NCBI RefSeq assembly: GCF_910592395.1
Contig: NC_088310.1
Span: 18,485,501 to 18,545,500, forward strand
Direction of reading: 5' to 3'
Length of the DNA: 60,000 nucleotides
Source of the DNA: Lineus longissimus
Taxonomy: Eukaryota > Nemertea > Pilidiophora > Heteronemertea > Lineidae
The position numbers and the translations under genes were made by a program. Positions 57,101 to 60,000 of this stretch are shown here, in pieces (position 1 is the first letter of the stretch; each line of letters begins with the position of its first letter). The notes beneath the pieces were generated by a model. It was not told the origin of the DNA and searched no databases. It saw only the letters and a list, made by a program, of their open reading frames with translations.

Positions 57101-59372
57101 CAGTTTCCTCCTACTTCACGTTACGAATCGCCTAATGTTGTTTATAAAACAAGAGCTCAGTTGACGCTCTTAACTCAATACAATATATTTTAAATATTTA
57201 TTTTACTTTCCCAGAAAGCACATGCACCAGGCCTTTCCCTCTGTTGGTCTGTTTGGTAAAGTTAATGTTCAATAATAAAACTTACCATCTGATGGCCGAT
57301 GTCAAGTCACGTGATGCGTGTGAAACTTGCTGCTTTCCAAATGTGAGCAAAACTGGTGCAATAAAGATGGCGCCCACCAGTATCAGAACGAGGCTCACTG
57401 TATAAAGCGCCACAAAACATTTCATCTGGAATAAAAAGATGATTTACGTTCGGAGGATTATCATCGACATTTGGTGTCGACATTTGGCGACAAATTTGAT
57501 ATCCTGCGCCCATCGAAATTGCAACATTCTGAACAATCGGAGGCACTCCGCACGTAACTCTTCCCTTCACAGAGTCCGGGTCGGTCGAGTGGATCCAAAA
57601 TGTGCTCAAGATAACATAGCAGTGGTGAAGAAGAGGCCTAAATATTATGCCCCCTGTGTAACTTATTACATAATGGGCTATAATGTCTTCACAGCCGGTA
57701 TAGAAGTAGAAAATGTCCCCCTAGAAAAAGTGTTCGACCCTATTGTGTTCTGACAGATGGTAGATAGTTCAATAGAGGCCATGACCGCCAGATTGAAATT
57801 GAAGCAAGGGAACGTTCAGATATCCCTCTGATATACATTTCAAAGGGTCAGACACTGTTGTATCTATAAGAGTTTTTTAATGGTGTTGGATGGACCTAGA
57901 GTAGCCTAAATTCTGCATACAGCGTGTAAAGTTCACTGACCTGAAATTTGGTGATGTCCCACGAATCCTCAAAGACAAAAACCACGACAGTGCCCAACAA
58001 ACTCCCTGAAGAACAGAAGAAAATGTCGGAGATAAATCAACACGCAATAAAATTGTGTGTGGGTGTGGTTAGAGAAGTTCCCTTGATGATTTCCTTGGAG
58101 TACATGTACATGTATATGTACATGTATATAGGATTGATTCTCCGAGGTGAGGTTAGAGAAGCTCATCTGAATTGCTTGGGGTAGGATTGATTCTCCGGGA
58201 TGAGGACGGAGAAGCTTGCCTAATTTCCACGGAGTTTAGGATTGATTCTCCCGGGTGTGGTTAGAGAAGTTTACCTGATTTTGTTGGAGTTTAGGATTGA
58301 TTCTACGGGGTGAGGTTAGAGAAGCTCACCTGATTTCCTTGGAGTTTAGTATTGAATCTCCGGGGTGAGGTTAGAGAAGCTCACCTGAATTGCTTGGAGT
58401 TTACATGTAGGATTGTTTCTCCGGGATGAGGACGGAGAAGCTCACCTGAATTCCATTGAGTTTAGGATTGATTCTCCGGGCTGAGGATGGAAAAACTTGC
58501 CTGATTTTCAAGCACAATCAGTCAAAGAGAGAAATAGAGTATTAAGATGGTTCACCTGTTGTCTTCAGGCAAAGACCGTAGAAGAGAGAGGTGTATCGTC
58601 CAGCGTAAATATCGGTGTAAATCCCAACTATGATGGGCAGAACATAGATGAGAACTGAAAACGAAGGTTGTAATCATAAGGGCAAGTGAAATTTATAAAT
58701 AACCCGTTTACACCCCGATTTTGGTCGCAGCCATGAAAATATTTTTATCTTTCATTTCCATGGGGTTAGGGCGAACCAGTCCGAACTAGGCCACATTCCT
58801 CTAGCAGGCTCAATCAAAAAGGACGATGCAGGCTCTCAAAATTTGATTCTAGAGGTTCATACACTGTTAGCCACCAATTTAAACGTATTTCAGCCACCAC
58901 AAATATGAACCCCCTTCATGGTTTCTTTGTCAAAAATGAAAAATCCCAAAAGGTTTTGAGATTCCCCAAGACCTCTAAGGGATTTTCATATCGCTGAAAA
59001 ACCTAAGGGGTGCACAATTTCTGACAGCGTAGAAGCACCGTGACCACCAATAGTTTTACAACTAATCAATTCCAAATTTATTTTTCTTCAGAGCGACCAG
59101 ATATAAAACCCTGGTTAGTCAGGATGTCATAAAAAAATAACCAGGCGATTTCTTACCAGCCCCAAGGAAGAGGAACGGCGAGTCAAACCATTCGGAGGTT
59201 TTAATAATATTCCTGGCGTCTGCCCTCACCAAAACGTCGATGTGGTCTACCCGATGGACTGGAGTAATGCGATGGCTAGTAGGCATCCCACGCCCAAGGA
59301 ACTCGTCGGTGGTGTCTGCTGTGGAGGGTAGAGCAATGGAATATGGACGTCACTACTCTCACTGTCGGTCAT
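53767..59372 (-). CDS. Divergent SLC15/POT-family 12-TM transporter-like protein (10 exons)
   Basis: Exons in transcript order: 59372-59157, 58654-58556, 58005-57941, 57425-57286, 56942-56746, 56510-56296, 56075-55898, 55332-55180, 54523-54407, 54170-53767. All sites are GT-AG with matching phases. With one base restored in exon 1 the product is about 594 aa, close to SLC15A4/A5 (about 577-579). The fold reads as POT: FLFLGAVLIYVLPIIVGIYTD then GRY (TM2 and the DxxxGR loop), a TM4 ending LLTFGKQQ, a basic loop between TM6 and TM7, WLLPQYLVIG (family VPQYLLIG), and a Ser/Thr-rich cytosolic C-tail of about 85 residues after TM12. The start has a dileucine IPLLYP like lysosomal SLC15A3/A4. The ExxER of TM1, the TM4 Lys and the TM5 Asn motif are not present, so proton-coupled peptide transport is doubtful. 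The family call is from memory of motifs. Confidence 0.65.
54407..54523 (-). CDS. SLC15-like exon 9 (TM10-TM11)
   Basis: 117 nt, phase 1 at both ends, with donor TTC|GTAAGT. It encodes GVAFCLSESPPGLETFVVSV and AVISLIVESLFKTLF, parallel to GLEFAYSAAPKSMQSAIMG in SLC15A4. Confidence 0.75.
54932..55049. mobile_element. Hairpin MITE family, copy 5, in an SLC15-like intron
   Basis: 118 bp, GGGTGATATGAATAAAG to CTTTATTCATGTCACCC. It sits in the intron between exons 8 and 9 of the SLC15-like gene. Confidence 0.78.
55180..55332 (-). CDS. SLC15-like exon 8 (TM9-TM10)
   Basis: 153 nt, phase 1 at both ends. It encodes GIGASLVAVSLLIGGALDS and SAAWLLPQYLVIGVAVLLL. The second part is the clearest family match (SLC15A4 QVPQYLLIGISE), but the Glu after the Gly is replaced by Val. 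Confidence 0.78.
55898..56075 (-). CDS. SLC15-like exon 7 (TM8)
   Basis: 178 nt, phase 0 in and phase 1 out. It encodes LHRVFDLNEQKW, then HLIQYSEYLLIVFAVPVVAC followed by the basic LKRQERPMGRN. The layout matches the exposed loop and TM8 of POT proteins. Confidence 0.72.
56296..56510 (-). CDS. SLC15-like exon 6 (cytosolic loop, TM7)
   Basis: 215 nt. It encodes a basic loop with CMRRRRSFDDTLASV, which has a PKA/PKC-type RRRRS context, then TM7 RKGVLMIALFSSNAVAL. The donor GTG|GTGGGT is the only one that gives phase 0 into exon 7. Confidence 0.7.
56746..56942 (-). CDS. SLC15-like exon 5 (TM5-TM6)
   Basis: 197 nt, phase 2 in and phase 1 out. Two hydrophobic stretches, WVIWFILVGTLIH and HGLVFITDGLSVAIFLLG, flank a Cys-containing loop (ECNRIYNFCGETN) that may form a disulfide. 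The FYWxINLG signature of POT TM5 is eroded. Confidence 0.72.
57286..57425 (-). CDS. SLC15-like exon 4 (TM4)
   Basis: 140 nt, phase 0 in and phase 2 out. It encodes MKCFVALYTVSLVLILVGAI and APVLLTFGKQQV. It aligns with the POT TM4 block that normally has a conserved Lys before ANITPFGADQ. Here the FG and QV are kept but the Lys is not at its position. Confidence 0.75.
57941..58005 (-). CDS. SLC15-like exon 3
   Basis: 65 nt, phase 1 in and phase 0 out. It encodes GSLLGTVVVFVFEDSWDITK and FQ, which resembles the VAFPLED segment of SLC15A5 after TM3. Confidence 0.72.
58098..58130. repeat. TACATG-rich simple repeat
   Basis: Alternating TACATG and TATATG words at the edge of the minisatellite. 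Confidence 0.7.
58131..58505 (-). repeat. 55-bp minisatellite in SLC15-like intron 2
   Basis: Seven units with starts about 53-61 bp apart, marked on the plus strand by GGATTGATTCTCCGGG and GAAGCTCACCTGA. On the transcript strand three units contain CAGGTGAG and another CAGGTAAA, that is, splice-donor-like words. Confidence 0.85.
58556..58654 (-). CDS. SLC15-like exon 2 (TM2-TM3 junction)
   Basis: 99 nt between CGTTTTCAG and CAG|GTGAAC. It encodes VLIYVLPIIVGIYTDIYAGR and YTSLFYGLCLKTT. The Asp...GR pattern after TM2 is the DxxxGR loop of major facilitator and POT proteins. Confidence 0.75.
59157..59372 (-). CDS. SLC15-like exon 1 with an apparent 1-nt frameshift
   Basis: The ATG at 59370-59372 lies about 40 nt below a TATA-like box and opens MTDSESSDVHIPLLYPPQ. 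The frame continues to GVGCLLAIALLQSIG (TM1) and then hits TAG at 59247-59249. The next frame reads VDHIDVLVRADARNIIKTSE and WFDSPFLFLGA straight to the donor at 59156. One extra base in the GGG run joins them without loss and gives the exact phase needed by exon 2. Alternatives are a real null allele, or a start further downstream. Confidence 0.6.
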
Positions 59373-59409
59373 TCTGCGGCGGAATATGCTTCTTCCCTGA
59401 GAGCCCCGA

Positions 59410-59423
59410 CTTATATACGTCAG
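59410..59423 (-). promoter_or_regulatory. TATA-like box and CRE half-site of the SLC15-like gene
   Basis: On the minus strand TATATAAG sits 38 nt before the chosen ATG and is preceded by TGACGT at 59418-59423. This spacing leaves a very short 5' leader and argues against the upstream in-frame ATG at 59438. Confidence 0.4.
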
Positions 59424-60000
59424 TGCGGCAATTGTCACCGATGCTTATGGCATATACTTCCTCTGGAGGAAATACCTAGCATTATCGCCTCAGGCACTGA
59501 CAAAAGATACTTGATAAGTACCGCTACACGTATTTACAAACATGAGGAAAAGATTTATTACAGATGTAACAAAACGAATTATGATTTTATAAATGATATA
59601 ATGAGCATTATATGGACTGCACGCATGACCGCCAGACCCCGTTAGCGAAAGATGAGCAAAATAGGTGGAATGCCTCTCAGCTGGATGTTTATAATAGGTC
59701 AGATAAGCTGATTGATTGCACTCCAAGGCCTTCCTCCTAGACATCTGCTATTGCACTACAGACACCACCTGCTGTGTTAGGTTTACCTGTCTTACTGGGT
59801 TCATTACACTTGGTGCAATATGGGTATGTGGATTAGATCGAATGCACTCAATGTGTTGCTGAATTCGTGCCATGAATTGTTATATAATGTTATATATTGA
59901 TGAGTCATGGATTGGTCAAGGAACAGTTGCTTCAATGATTGTGATGCAGAGAAGCAGTGTATGCTTCTGCATTGGTTTCTATCTGATGTCCATGAAATTT

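Noticed and set aside
58131-58505. CRISPR-like spaced repeat
   Set aside because: Units are contiguous 55-bp minisatellite copies without distinct spacers, inside an intron of an animal gene.
59373-59438. Upstream in-frame ATG of the SLC15-like gene (MTIAALTYIS...)
   Set aside because: It lies upstream of the TATA-like box, so the start at 59370-59372 is preferred.

Overview
The window is animal nuclear DNA. It has long AT-rich introns, GT-AG spliced genes with short exons, many short inverted-repeat (MITE-like) elements, tRNA-derived SINE-like pieces and a truncated LINE. No bacterial, organellar or viral gene set is visible. The protein matches and the repeat style fit a marine invertebrate. 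I cannot name the phylum from sequence alone, and nearly all the coding content sits in three genes.

Layout. (1) 1-10608: repeat-rich DNA with no recognisable gene, containing a MITE-derived tandem array (2845-3692), two pogo-like MITEs, a TTAA-type MITE and paired 180-bp MITEs. (2) 10609-11028, minus strand: LYSET (TMEM251), the small Golgi membrane protein of the mannose-6-phosphate pathway, in one coding exon. (3) 11029-31588: about 20 kb of intergenic DNA with a 173-bp-arm inverted repeat, a nested palindrome, hairpin MITEs, a LINE 3' fragment and many other repeats. (4) 31589-49069, plus strand: ITPK1, an inositol-tetrakisphosphate 1-kinase, reconstructed by hand in 11 coding positions including a 25-nt micro-exon. 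Two adjacent alternative versions of the sixth exon encode the loop next to the active site. Reading frame allows only one of them at a time, which is the most interesting item here. (5) 49070-53766: repeats and ITPK1 3' flank. (6) 53767-59372, minus strand: a divergent SLC15/POT-family 12-TM transporter-like gene in 10 exons. It has lost the classical proton-coupling motifs, has an apparent 1-nt frameshift in exon 1, and its second intron is largely a 55-bp minisatellite. (7) 59373-60000: promoter side of that gene.

Relations between genes. LYSET and ITPK1 lie head-to-head with no recognised gene between them. From memory, human LYSET (TMEM251) and ITPK1 are also near neighbours on 14q32 in divergent orientation, so this may be an ancient bilaterian linkage. 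The SLC15-like gene is convergent with ITPK1. All splice models were built by hand from reading frame, GT-AG sites and remembered family sequence. Exon boundaries are good to the base where phases agree, but no transcript data were available.
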